Below, in pieces: positions 45,222-53,287 of a stretch of DNA of 64,000 nucleotides. Source of the stretch: Gammaproteobacteria bacterium (GTDB lineage: Bacteria > Pseudomonadota > Gammaproteobacteria > Ga0077536); assembly GCA_021773835.1 (NCBI GenBank), contig JAJFJQ010000066.1:124001-188000 (forward strand), written 5' to 3'. The notes under the pieces were generated by a model, which did no database searches, had not been told where the DNA came from, and saw nothing but the letters and a program-made list of their open reading frames with translations. A program made the translations under genes and the position numbers. The first letter of the stretch is position 1. The number at the start of each line of letters is the position of its first letter.

Positions 45222-46643
45222 ATGGCCATACACGTACTATCGCGTAGAAGCGTAAACGCTACGGCGATACTTTCTGTATTGTCGATTGGGTTCCTAATGC
45301 TCGCATCCGCGCGATTGTCCGCAGCACCTGCGCAATTGCCCGATTTCGAGCAGCTCGTGGAGACTCAGAGTTCCGCGGTCGTGAGTATCCAAACCCGTCG
45401 CGCGGTCTCCGCGCAACCTACAGGCAGTGGTCAGCTACCCCCGGAATTACTCCGACGCTTCCACAATTTTCAAGACCCACGGGGACGGTCTCCGCGCCCG
45501 ACACCACAGGGTCAGGGCTCGGGTGTCATTGCATCTGCTGATGGTTACATTATGACAAATGCGCATGTCGTCGATGGTGCGACTGAAATCATCGTTCACC
45601 TTGATGACCAGCGCGAGTTGCCGGCAACGCTTGTCGGTGCAGACAAACACACCGATATCGCAATTCTGAAAGTTGAAGCCAGCGAATTGCCTGCGGCGAA
45701 GTTTGGGAATTCAGACGCGTTACGAGTCGGCCAATGGGTACTTGCAATCGGTGCGCCGTTCGGTTTGGAGCAAACCGCAACTCAAGGGATCGTTAGTGCG
45801 GTCTCAAGAAGCCTACCGAATGATAACTACGTGCCATTTATCCAGACCGACGTGGCGGTCAATCCTGGTAACTCAGGCGGTCCGCTGTTCAATCTAAAAG
45901 GTGAGGTGATTGGGATCAATTCGCAGATCTTTAGCGGTACCGGGGGTTACATGGGACTTTCGTTCGCAGTGCCGATTAATCTGGCGTCGAACATTGCCGA
46001 GCAGTTAAAAACTGGCAAAGGGATCGAGCGCGGTTGGTTGGGGATTTCCATTCAAGATATGGACCAAACCTTAGCCGAATCGTTTGGACTCGACTCTCCC
46101 GCGGGTGCACTTGTCAGTGCGGTAACGCCAGACAGCCCCGCCGCGCGGGCCAAACTCCAAGCGGGTGACGTCATCGTCGAATTCGGCGGGCAGCCGATTG
46201 CACGGGCAGCGGAGCTGCCCCCGGTAGTCGCTTCGACGGCGGTGAATTCTAACGCCAATATAAAAATCCTCCGGGCCGGTAAGGCACGGACGATCAAGAT
46301 CACCGTTGGATTGCTGGAGACAGAAAAGCTGGCTGTTAGTGCGCCACAGTCCGGACCCTTTGGAGTCGTCGTATCGGATATGACGCGTGAAGATCGCACC
46401 AAGATGGGGGTCGAAAACGGAGTCCGGGTCGACCAAGTCGAACCTGGAAAGTCAGCTGCCGCCGCTGGTCTGCAACCACAAGACATCATCGTCGCATTCA
46501 ATCATCATCCGATCGACAACGTCGCAGAGCTCGCGAAGATGTCGCGCGAATCGAAACCTGGATCGACGGTCCCCATCCTCGTCCAACGCCGTCAGCAGAT
46601 CCAGTTCCTCGCGCTCAAGGTCCCCGAAAAACAAGCCGGTTGA
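45222..46643 (+). CDS. Do-family serine protease (DegP/DegQ/MucD type)
   Basis: The 473-residue periplasmic protease has a signal peptide (about 1-33), a trypsin-like domain with the triad His (TNAHVVDG), Asp (KHTDIAILKV) and Ser (NPGNSGGPLFN), and two PDZ domains (ERGWLGISIQDM..., and a second with GVRVDQVEPGKSAAAAGLQP). It degrades or refolds damaged envelope proteins. The ATG at 45222 has AGGAG 8 nt upstream. It is a single gene; the 260-base region upstream is shared with the divergent RND operon. Confidence 0.95.
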   Translation: MAIHVLSRRSVNATAILSVLSIGFLMLASARLSAAPAQLPDFEQLVETQSSAVVSIQTRRAVSAQPTGSGQLPPELLRRFHNFQDPRGRSPRPTPQGQGSGVIASADGYIMTNAHVVDGATEIIVHLDDQRELPATLVGADKHTDIAILKVEASELPAAKFGNSDALRVGQWVLAIGAPFGLEQTATQGIVSAVSRSLPNDNYVPFIQTDVAVNPGNSGGPLFNLKGEVIGINSQIFSGTGGYMGLSFAVPINLASNIAEQLKTGKGIERGWLGISIQDMDQTLAESFGLDSPAGALVSAVTPDSPAARAKLQAGDVIVEFGGQPIARAAELPPVVASTAVNSNANIKILRAGKARTIKITVGLLETEKLAVSAPQSGPFGVVVSDMTREDRTKMGVENGVRVDQVEPGKSAAAAGLQPQDIIVAFNHHPIDNVAELAKMSRESKPGSTVPILVQRRQQIQFLALKVPEKQAG

Positions 46644-47054
46644 TCTTTATTCTGGCTGTCGGCGGCGGTTCATACCCGCTCGTCGGCAGCCCGATTCGAT
46701 TCGATTCGGTTGTAGTCACCGACAAAATTGCGCTTGGTCGTTTTTCTCCGAGAACACAAGGATTTATGCTTAGTGCCATGGTTCCGATCGGAACGCACCC
46801 GCGCCCGCTTCAGTACAAATATGGTCCCTTGGTCGCCTGCCAGTAATCGAAGTTTCAAACCATGCGCGTCGTTTTGTATCGGTATTGCAGATTGCGGCCG
46901 GATCCCGACACTCCATATAGCGAATTTCTAAACGCCTTAAGCATTGCGTTCACTATCGAAAATGATTAATGTGCGCGTTTCTTTTCGGGGAGTGCTTACC
47001 TAATTTTCGCAAAGGGTTAGGATAGCACCGAGATTAGAACAGACCCGGCAAAAG
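46644..47054. other. Intergenic region with short repeats
   Basis: These 411 bases lie between the Do-family protease and dksA. Visible are about 3.5 tandem copies of CGATT (46692-46709) and a perfect 14-base palindrome, GTTCCGATCGGAAC (46781-46794). Short frames on both strands overlap one another and look like chance. The dksA promoter must lie in the right part. Confidence 0.4.
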
Positions 47055-47900
47055 GTGAAAACCGTGGCAAAAGCAAAAACTAAAGTGTCGAAGAAAAAAG
47101 CGACAAAAAAAGCGCCTACCAAAAAGAAGGTCGCTAAAAAAACGTCATCGAAGAAAGTGACTAAGAAAAAAACTGCCGCCAAAAAGAACCTGAGCAAAAA
47201 GAAACCCGCTGCAAAAAAGCCTGCTAAAAAGAAAGCTGTAAAGAAGAAAGTCGCAAAGAAAAAACCCGTAGCAAAGAAAAAAGTAGCGGCGAAAAAGCCT
47301 GCCCCGAAAAAGGCGCCGGCAAAGCAAGCACAAGCTAATAAGAAAAAGACAAGCAAGTCCACCAAAATAACCGCGAAACCAGCATCGAAAAACAGACCTA
47401 AGCTGCGGACCGGTGGCGCGAGCCGCCCTAAAGCTTCCCCTACCCCGCGGCCAAGGGTCATTCGCAAAGTTGTCAATTTGGAGGACGTTAAAATTTCGGC
47501 AGACTATAGACCTTCCGAAAAGGAAGAGTACATGAACCCGAAGCATCTGGCCTATTTCAAAAGAAAGCTGGATACCTGGCGCGACGATTTGATCATTGAA
47601 TCACAAGAGACTCTTGAGCACCTGAGAACGGAGACGCGGGACGTCGGTGATGAGGCTGAAAGAGCTAGCCGAGAAAGCGATAATATTCTCGAGTTGAGAA
47701 CACGAGACCGCTATCGCAAATTACTACGCAAAATTGAAGAAGCACTTAAACGGGTTGAGGAAGGCGTCTACGGCTACTGCGAAGAAACAGGCGAAGAAAT
47801 TGGGCTCGGTCGACTTGAAGCAAGACCGATCGCGACGCTGACAGTTGATGCGCAGGAACGCCGCGAAATGTTCCAAAAGCAGTTCCGAGATGACCGCTAG
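47055..47900 (+). CDS. dksA: DksA-family RNA polymerase-binding protein with lysine-rich histone-like N-terminal tail
   Basis: The 281-residue protein has an N-terminal tail of about 115 residues made of K/A/P repeats, like histone H1 tails. The C-terminal DksA domain (about 155-281) has NPKHLAYFKRKLDTWRDDL, a coiled-coil with DVGDEAERASRESDN carrying the tip acidic residues, and the segment YGYCEETGEEIGLGRLEARP. DksA binds the RNA polymerase secondary channel and with ppGpp tunes stringent transcription. Only the first zinc-site cysteine remains, so this looks zinc-independent. The start is GTG at 47055, or GTG at 47064 with a better AAGG site. Confidence 0.92.
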   Translation: MKTVAKAKTKVSKKKATKKAPTKKKVAKKTSSKKVTKKKTAAKKNLSKKKPAAKKPAKKKAVKKKVAKKKPVAKKKVAAKKPAPKKAPAKQAQANKKKTSKSTKITAKPASKNRPKLRTGGASRPKASPTPRPRVIRKVVNLEDVKISADYRPSEKEEYMNPKHLAYFKRKLDTWRDDLIIESQETLEHLRTETRDVGDEAERASRESDNILELRTRDRYRKLLRKIEEALKRVEEGVYGYCEETGEEIGLGRLEARPIATLTVDAQERREMFQKQFRDDR

Positions 47901-48101
47901 GCTATTGTGTTGTTAGACAAATAGCGGGCGCAAAGCCACTGGCTTTTAACTCAATTAACCGGCGCATCGCGGCAAATTCGAATCTGTTGTACTCCGGTCT
48001 ACCGCTTCTAGTACCATAGCGACCCATCAGCGGTATCTCAACCTCGTCACACGAGCACAATACCGCTTCAATTTCCTCCATTCGATGGGATAAGGGAGAA
48101 A

Positions 48102-49478
48102 ATGGCAGGCGAGCAGATACTTGTCGTCGAAGACCAGCGTGCAGTGGCCGGTGCCCTGCAGATGCGGTTGCGCGGACTTGGTTACGCCGTGTTGGCGATC
48201 GCGAAGGACGGCGCCGAAGCGATCGAGAAAGCGACCGAACTCCACCCAGACCTCATCTTGATGGATATTAAGTTAGGCGAGGGCATGGACGGTATTGAGG
48301 CGGCTCACCAAATTCGTCTGCACCTCGATATTCCGGTGGTTTACGTCTCGGCCTACGTCGACCAGAAACTACTCGAACGCGCCCGCCTCACGCATCCGGC
48401 GGGATTCATCAATAAGCCCTTTACTACTAAAGATTTACTCACGACGATTGATCTCGCGCTGTTTCAGCGTAGTGAAAGGGGACTTGCCACCGGTCCGAGC
48501 GGTGCTATCGCGATCGATGAGCAGCTCGAAAACAAGGATTCAGTAATCACGGCGGATGTCGAAGGCCGCATCAACTTCGTCAGCAAATCCGCAGAGCAGC
48601 AGCTCGGGTGGCGGCGTAAGCAAATCGTAGGTCGACTCCTGTCGGACGTGCTTAGTGACATCTACGACATGGATGAGGTAAGCGCCATTGCAAGCGTCGA
48701 AAAAGTGATTACGCTGGGTAACGAAGAACAATTGCTACGTAGAAAAGACACCCCAGGAGTGGGTGACGTCGACTTACTTACCCCTTTGCGCGATATGCAA
48801 GGCCAATGTTTTGGCGCGGCACTCAAACTTTCGACAGTGCTTGGTTCGATCCCCGGTGGGCAGGGCAAGGCCTTGGCAAAAGCCATTGATGCGCTTCCAG
48901 TTGGAATTGCAATCGTTGCCGAGGACATGACCGTGGAACACATGAACGCCTATGCGCAAGAAATACTCAAACACAATCGTGGCCTTGATTACACCAATAA
49001 CCGACTATCGGCCCGAGATCTGCAACTTGATGAAAAATTACGGCAATTAGTCGCCTCGGCAGCAGCAAAAGCGCGTGAAGGAATCGAAGACGGCAGCGAT
49101 GCGATGTTCATTAAGGCGCCGATGATCCGCGATCAGGTAGAGGTTATCGCAACGCCTGTGTCTTCCGGCAGACGCTTCGAGGAAGAGTCATGCGTCATTT
49201 TGTATTTATTCGATGCGAGTCTTGATCGGCAAGTTTCACATGACGTACTAACGCGGTTGTACGGCCTGACACAGACCGAGGGCAAGCTCGTGCAGCTCCT
49301 AGTCGGCGGTTCTACGCTTGACGACGCAGCGAAACGCCTCGAAATATCGGTTAATACCGCGCGCACACATCTAAAGCATGTATTCCACAAAACTGGAATC
49401 AATCGCCAAGCAGAACTCGTTCATCGCATCGAGACCGGCCCGGCAGGATTACTGATCAATTTCAACGAAGGTCACTGA
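48102..49478 (+). CDS. Orphan response regulator: REC + PAS-like + LuxR-type HTH
   Basis: The 458-residue protein begins with a receiver domain (phospho-acceptor Asp55 in LILMDIKLG, acidic Glu10/Asp11, Lys105 in INKPF). A PAS-like middle follows (DSVITADVEGRINFVSKSAE, then QQLGWRRKQIVGRLLSDVL), then a second sensor-like region (about 270-380). The C-terminus carries a LuxR-type HTH (LTQTEGKLVQLLVGGSTLDD, then SVNTARTHLKHVFHKTGINR). AAGGGAG precedes the ATG. No sensor kinase gene is adjacent, so the partner is unknown. Confidence 0.9.
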   Translation: MAGEQILVVEDQRAVAGALQMRLRGLGYAVLAIAKDGAEAIEKATELHPDLILMDIKLGEGMDGIEAAHQIRLHLDIPVVYVSAYVDQKLLERARLTHPAGFINKPFTTKDLLTTIDLALFQRSERGLATGPSGAIAIDEQLENKDSVITADVEGRINFVSKSAEQQLGWRRKQIVGRLLSDVLSDIYDMDEVSAIASVEKVITLGNEEQLLRRKDTPGVGDVDLLTPLRDMQGQCFGAALKLSTVLGSIPGGQGKALAKAIDALPVGIAIVAEDMTVEHMNAYAQEILKHNRGLDYTNNRLSARDLQLDEKLRQLVASAAAKAREGIEDGSDAMFIKAPMIRDQVEVIATPVSSGRRFEEESCVILYLFDASLDRQVSHDVLTRLYGLTQTEGKLVQLLVGGSTLDDAAKRLEISVNTARTHLKHVFHKTGINRQAELVHRIETGPAGLLINFNEGH

Positions 49479-49515
49479 GCTATTGAAGACGGTCCCGAAA
49501 TTAGGCCGCGATTGA

Positions 49516-52383
49516 CTATAGGCGACCGGGAGCGTTCCCAACCTCTTTAGCAAACATATTCATCGTTCTCTTATACTCATCACGAACGCGCCGGAGCTGT
49601 GTCTCCACAGCAACCCCGGTTGTACCCTTATCCCATATTGGACGTAGGCTCGAGCCACCGACGCTATTCGGAGTCGCCGGTACGCGGTCATAGAGAGACA
49701 GCGAGGCGGCATATGAAAAGACACCAGACGCCGAATTTAGGTTTGCGCGAAAGCGAACGACGAACAACCGTGCAATCGATGACCCGCCGGCCACATGATG
49801 GGGCACAACCGTGTAGCCCAGTCCTTGCAAGCGCCGTTCAATATCCGACCGCACCTGGCTAGCATTCAATCCGAATTTCAGTAGCCGAGGGTCAAAGCCG
49901 TCAATCTCAACAACAAAAGTAGACCGATTCATCGTCTCTGTGACGACAGCGGCCTCTGGTTCAATTCCCCGATGTTTATTTTGTTCCAGCTCAAATAGAC
50001 GTTTTGCTTCCAGTTCCTGGCGCTTGCGTTTTTCGATAATCGCCGCTTCACGCGCCCGCTCGAGCTCGATTCTCAATCGCTCTTGCTCTTCGCGCTGTCG
50101 CGCTTCCGCCGCCAAACGTTGCCTTTCTTGTGCCAGTACGATTGCGGCGTTTTCATCTGCAGCCTTAGCCTCAGCTGCTTTTAGCTGGTCGGATAATCGC
50201 TGCACTGTCGCGCTCGACGCGTCGAGAGACCGCGCCCGAGCAATATAATCTCTTGCGTCATCGAAATTACGCTTGTCGATTGCACCACGCGCCAAACCGA
50301 CGTAGCGCGTGGCAATCTTAGCGATGCCTTGAATCGCTTGTTCATTAGCAGGAGCTATTGCGAGTACCTCTTTGTAACGCGATAAGGCGTTGCCCCGAGC
50401 TGGCGTCGCCAGTCGGTTAGCCTTGAGGTCGACCGCCGCGGCCTTCAGCAGTTGGGAAATCTTGGTGTTGCGCGCGGTCGCCGCCGCATTATTGTTAACC
50501 GCGCGCTCAAACGCGCTTTTCAAGGCGTCGAACCGCACTTCATCGGTGTGGAGTGGTTCTATTTGTCGTAGGCGTTGGCCGGCCAATGCAAAGTCGCCGG
50601 TTGCCACAGCCGCTTCGTGCTCTTCGGTGAGTCTCGCCACTATAGCCTCGAGACCCCGTTTCGCGTCCGCGTTCTCGGGGTCGAGTACCTGAATAGCCCG
50701 ATACCGAACCAACGCGTTATTTCCGCTCGGTGAGAGGATCCTCCCCTCGGCGATATCCGTCGCCGCTTCATTTAGAAATTCTTGAATGCGTTCGTGCTGC
50801 ACAGCGTTTGCCGCAGACGCCGCTTTTGCGGTGGCCAACTCGACTTCGAGTTCCGCGACCCCCGGTGGCGGCTCGGGCAAATTAGCGAGGGTTTGGATGT
50901 AATCCTCCGCGAGTGCCACCTCTCCGCTTGCAAGCGCCTCTTCGGTGGCGGTCACCATGCGCCCGGAGATTAATGCAATCCCCTGGCTTGCGCCCTCGTG
51001 CTCTGGTGCTAACTTAATCGCTTGTTGGTAAAAATCTATGGCGCTGCCTTTGAGCGGCTCAAAGGCCCGACCGGCCGAAAGAGCGCGATCGCCCTTTGCA
51101 ACTAAGCGATCAACGCGACCGCCAACGTCTCCGGAGATAAAGCCTCTTAACGTCGCCGCCACATCCCCAATGGCAGACGATTGGGGTAGTCCCGACTGGC
51201 TCCACAGACCAACCCCGACCAGTAACGCGATCGTCGTCACTCCACCTGCCCACCACGCAAACTTGCGTCGCCTGCGCGCGGCGTATTCGACTTCCGCCGA
51301 AACGCTACCGACCCTTGGTGCCGATGGCGCCGGGGCACCAGAAACATCGGTGTTACGCACACTCGGGATCACAGGCTCGGCGACTTGGGTTGCGATCTCT
51401 TCCGGCATCGTTGAGTTGACGTCGAACCGAGTTTTACTATGCAACGCCCTGCTAGCAGGGCGCGATACCGATCCAGACGGGCTGGATTCAATACCAAGCT
51501 CGGCTCGCCATTCGGCAATCGACTGTGGTCGCTTTTTCTCACTGAAGCTGAGCGCGTGATCAAGCGCTCGCATAAAATCCGGAGAGTAACGGCCGTGACC
51601 AATTTCACCCACCGAGACAAAGACATCGCGCTCCGCCTTCAATATAGCCTCGCTGCGATCGATCGCATCCATCGGCATGACCCCAGATATTGCCCGGTAC
51701 ATGGTCGCCGCCAACGAGTAGATATCGGTCCAAGGACCTTGCCGATCACCCTTTGAATAGTATTGTTCAAAGGGCGCATATCCGGGCGAAACGATACTGG
51801 TCAGTGACTTGGTCTGGCCGCCGAGGGCTTGCCTGGCCGATCCGAAATCGAGTAGTACGGGACTGCCATCATCTCGAATATAAATGTTGGCCGGTTTTAT
51901 ATCGCGATGGATGAAGCCGGTCGAATGGATCATCTCTAGACCATCGAGCAGTGGCGCTAAGATCGGAATGAGATCCTGCTCGCTTAGCGTCTTACGGCCT
52001 TCTAGTAGCTGTTGCAGGCTTTTACCTTGCTCATACTCCATTACCATGTAGGCGGTATTATTGTCTTCGAACACGCTGAGGACCCGCACTATCGCCGGAT
52101 GCTTAAATTTCGCCAGCGTACGGGCTTCAGAAATAAAGCGATCCAAACCCCATTGGTAACGATCACCATTTGCTGCAGATGCTGGGTAAACGGAGTTATC
52201 GCCGTCGCGAACGGCAAGTTCCATCGGCAGATATTCCTTGATCGCAACGTGCTGATCGAGATTCGGATCGTGCGCTAGATAGGTGATCCCGAAACCGCCC
52301 TGTCCCAGCACCTTGTCAATGCGGTACCAGTGCAGTTCGTGACCAGCTTTAAGCGAATTGCGCAGCTCTTGTTGGGTCATCAA
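49516..52383 (-). CDS. Ser/Thr protein kinase 2 with three extracytoplasmic repeat modules and coiled coil
   Basis: This 955-residue Hanks-type kinase has GQGGFGITYLA (27-37), Lys49, HRD at 159-161, DFG at 179-181 and SPGYAPFEQYYS. A TM helix (about 376-394) leads to an extracytoplasmic part. There, three copies of a TPR-like module of about 95 residues (423-515, 531-625, 641-735) precede a coiled coil (about 735-815) rich in R/E and a C-terminal beta-rich domain (about 825-955) that I do not recognise. The kinase domain is closely similar to that of kinase 1. It lies between the response regulator and the PEP-CTERM-like gene. Confidence 0.92.
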   Translation of the reverse strand: MMTQQELRNSLKAGHELHWYRIDKVLGQGGFGITYLAHDPNLDQHVAIKEYLPMELAVRDGDNSVYPASAANGDRYQWGLDRFISEARTLAKFKHPAIVRVLSVFEDNNTAYMVMEYEQGKSLQQLLEGRKTLSEQDLIPILAPLLDGLEMIHSTGFIHRDIKPANIYIRDDGSPVLLDFGSARQALGGQTKSLTSIVSPGYAPFEQYYSKGDRQGPWTDIYSLAATMYRAISGVMPMDAIDRSEAILKAERDVFVSVGEIGHGRYSPDFMRALDHALSFSEKKRPQSIAEWRAELGIESSPSGSVSRPASRALHSKTRFDVNSTMPEEIATQVAEPVIPSVRNTDVSGAPAPSAPRVGSVSAEVEYAARRRRKFAWWAGGVTTIALLVGVGLWSQSGLPQSSAIGDVAATLRGFISGDVGGRVDRLVAKGDRALSAGRAFEPLKGSAIDFYQQAIKLAPEHEGASQGIALISGRMVTATEEALASGEVALAEDYIQTLANLPEPPPGVAELEVELATAKAASAANAVQHERIQEFLNEAATDIAEGRILSPSGNNALVRYRAIQVLDPENADAKRGLEAIVARLTEEHEAAVATGDFALAGQRLRQIEPLHTDEVRFDALKSAFERAVNNNAAATARNTKISQLLKAAAVDLKANRLATPARGNALSRYKEVLAIAPANEQAIQGIAKIATRYVGLARGAIDKRNFDDARDYIARARSLDASSATVQRLSDQLKAAEAKAADENAAIVLAQERQRLAAEARQREEQERLRIELERAREAAIIEKRKRQELEAKRLFELEQNKHRGIEPEAAVVTETMNRSTFVVEIDGFDPRLLKFGLNASQVRSDIERRLQGLGYTVVPHHVAGGSSIARLFVVRFRANLNSASGVFSYAASLSLYDRVPATPNSVGGSSLRPIWDKGTTGVAVETQLRRVRDEYKRTMNMFAKEVGNAPGRL

Positions 52384-52534
52384 TATTCAGGCGATGGTCA
52401 CTTCGTGCCATCTGCTTTCAATCTCCAAGTTCAGACGTGTCCAAGTGACACAATCACCACCGGGGCGTCAACCGCCTAGTCTAATCGGTTATTGTAATAA
52501 TTGCCGCGATGGCGTAGAAATAGGTGGCCGGACA

Positions 52535-52549
52535 GTCGAATGATTCGAC
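52535..52549. promoter_or_regulatory. Inverted repeat upstream of the PEP-CTERM-like gene
   Basis: GTCGAAT-G-ATTCGAC is a perfect inverted repeat 46 bases before the start codon of the secreted-protein gene. It may be an operator or a hairpin in the leader; no promoter boxes were identified. Confidence 0.35.
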
Positions 52550-52594
52550 CTTACCGGTACATCAATCTCACTCATGGAAGAGGAGGTACATGGA

Positions 52595-53215
52595 ATGTAC
52601 ACCAGCTATATCAATTCCCGTTTCACCCGATCGGCAATTTTCCTTGCCATAACCACCTACTGCAACATCACCGCCGCCAGTACCACCATTGTCAGCTACG
52701 ACTTTGAAGATGCTACGGGCTTGTTTGAGAACGCCGCCGAAACTTTAACCAGCGAAGTCGACCCATTGCCCTGGTTCGATATGCAGGGCTCGTTAACCAG
52801 CTTCAGCGGTAACCCGGGCAGAGCGATCGCCGCCCGGACCTTCCTGGACAGCAATGCCCTGATACTCATTGTGAATGTTCTCCCAGGCTTCTCCATCGAC
52901 CTCGATGGTTATTCATTCGATCATCAAGCGTCGGCCAGCGGTCCAATGAGTTGGGACCTCAGAATCGACGGGGTCGCAGTAAACAGCGGCACAACGCCGA
53001 CATCGTTTACCGGCGTCAGTGGTGTCCTATCATTGGATGACCTTACGGATCCGATCATCGTCGAGTTATTCGGATTCGCCGCGTCGTCCAACAGTGGCAC
53101 CTACCGGCTCGATAACTTTGCCTTAACCGGTAGCGTGACACCGATACCGCTCGTCCCGACGGTAGTCTTTTTCGGATCAGGGTTAGCATTTCTATCGACA
53201 CGCCTAAAACGGTAA
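52595..53215 (+). CDS. Secreted PEP-CTERM-like protein
   Basis: The 206-residue protein starts at the ATG at 52595, which has AGGAGG 8 nt upstream (52581-52586); an in-frame ATG at 52574 lies before that ribosome-binding site. A signal peptide (about 1-30) leads into a beta-rich body (VSYDFEDATGLFENAAETLT, LDGYSFDH, GTYRLDNFAL). The C-terminus reads IPLVPTVVFFGSGLAFLSTR followed by LKR, the layout of PEP-CTERM tails of the VPLP...FGSGL type. Such proteins are processed by exosortases and often accompany exopolysaccharide. No exosortase gene is in this window. The function of the body is unknown. Confidence 0.8.
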   Translation: MYTSYINSRFTRSAIFLAITTYCNITAASTTIVSYDFEDATGLFENAAETLTSEVDPLPWFDMQGSLTSFSGNPGRAIAARTFLDSNALILIVNVLPGFSIDLDGYSFDHQASASGPMSWDLRIDGVAVNSGTTPTSFTGVSGVLSLDDLTDPIIVELFGFAASSNSGTYRLDNFALTGSVTPIPLVPTVVFFGSGLAFLSTRLKR

Positions 53216-53231
53216 TCACGGTAGGTATCGC

Positions 53232-53264
53232 GGTACGGTGCACGAATAATAAATGCACCGTGCC
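53232..53264. terminator. Hairpin between convergent genes
   Basis: GGTACGGTGCA (53232-53242) pairs with TGCACCGTGCC (53254-53264) with one mismatch and an 11-base loop, between the stop of the PEP-CTERM-like gene and that of the AddA-like gene. Only a weak T-run follows (GTCGATTT), so the terminator call is moderate. Confidence 0.45.
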
Positions 53265-53287
53265 GTCGATTTAATCGCCGGGCGAGT

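Noticed and set aside
46640-46858. Overlapping ORFs on both strands after the Do-family protease
   Set aside because: Both are short, mutually overlapping and without ribosome-binding sites or motifs.
47000-47476. Minus-strand ORF rich in Phe and Ala
   Set aside because: It is the antisense of the lysine-rich tail of DksA; the bias is a shadow of AAA/AAG codons.
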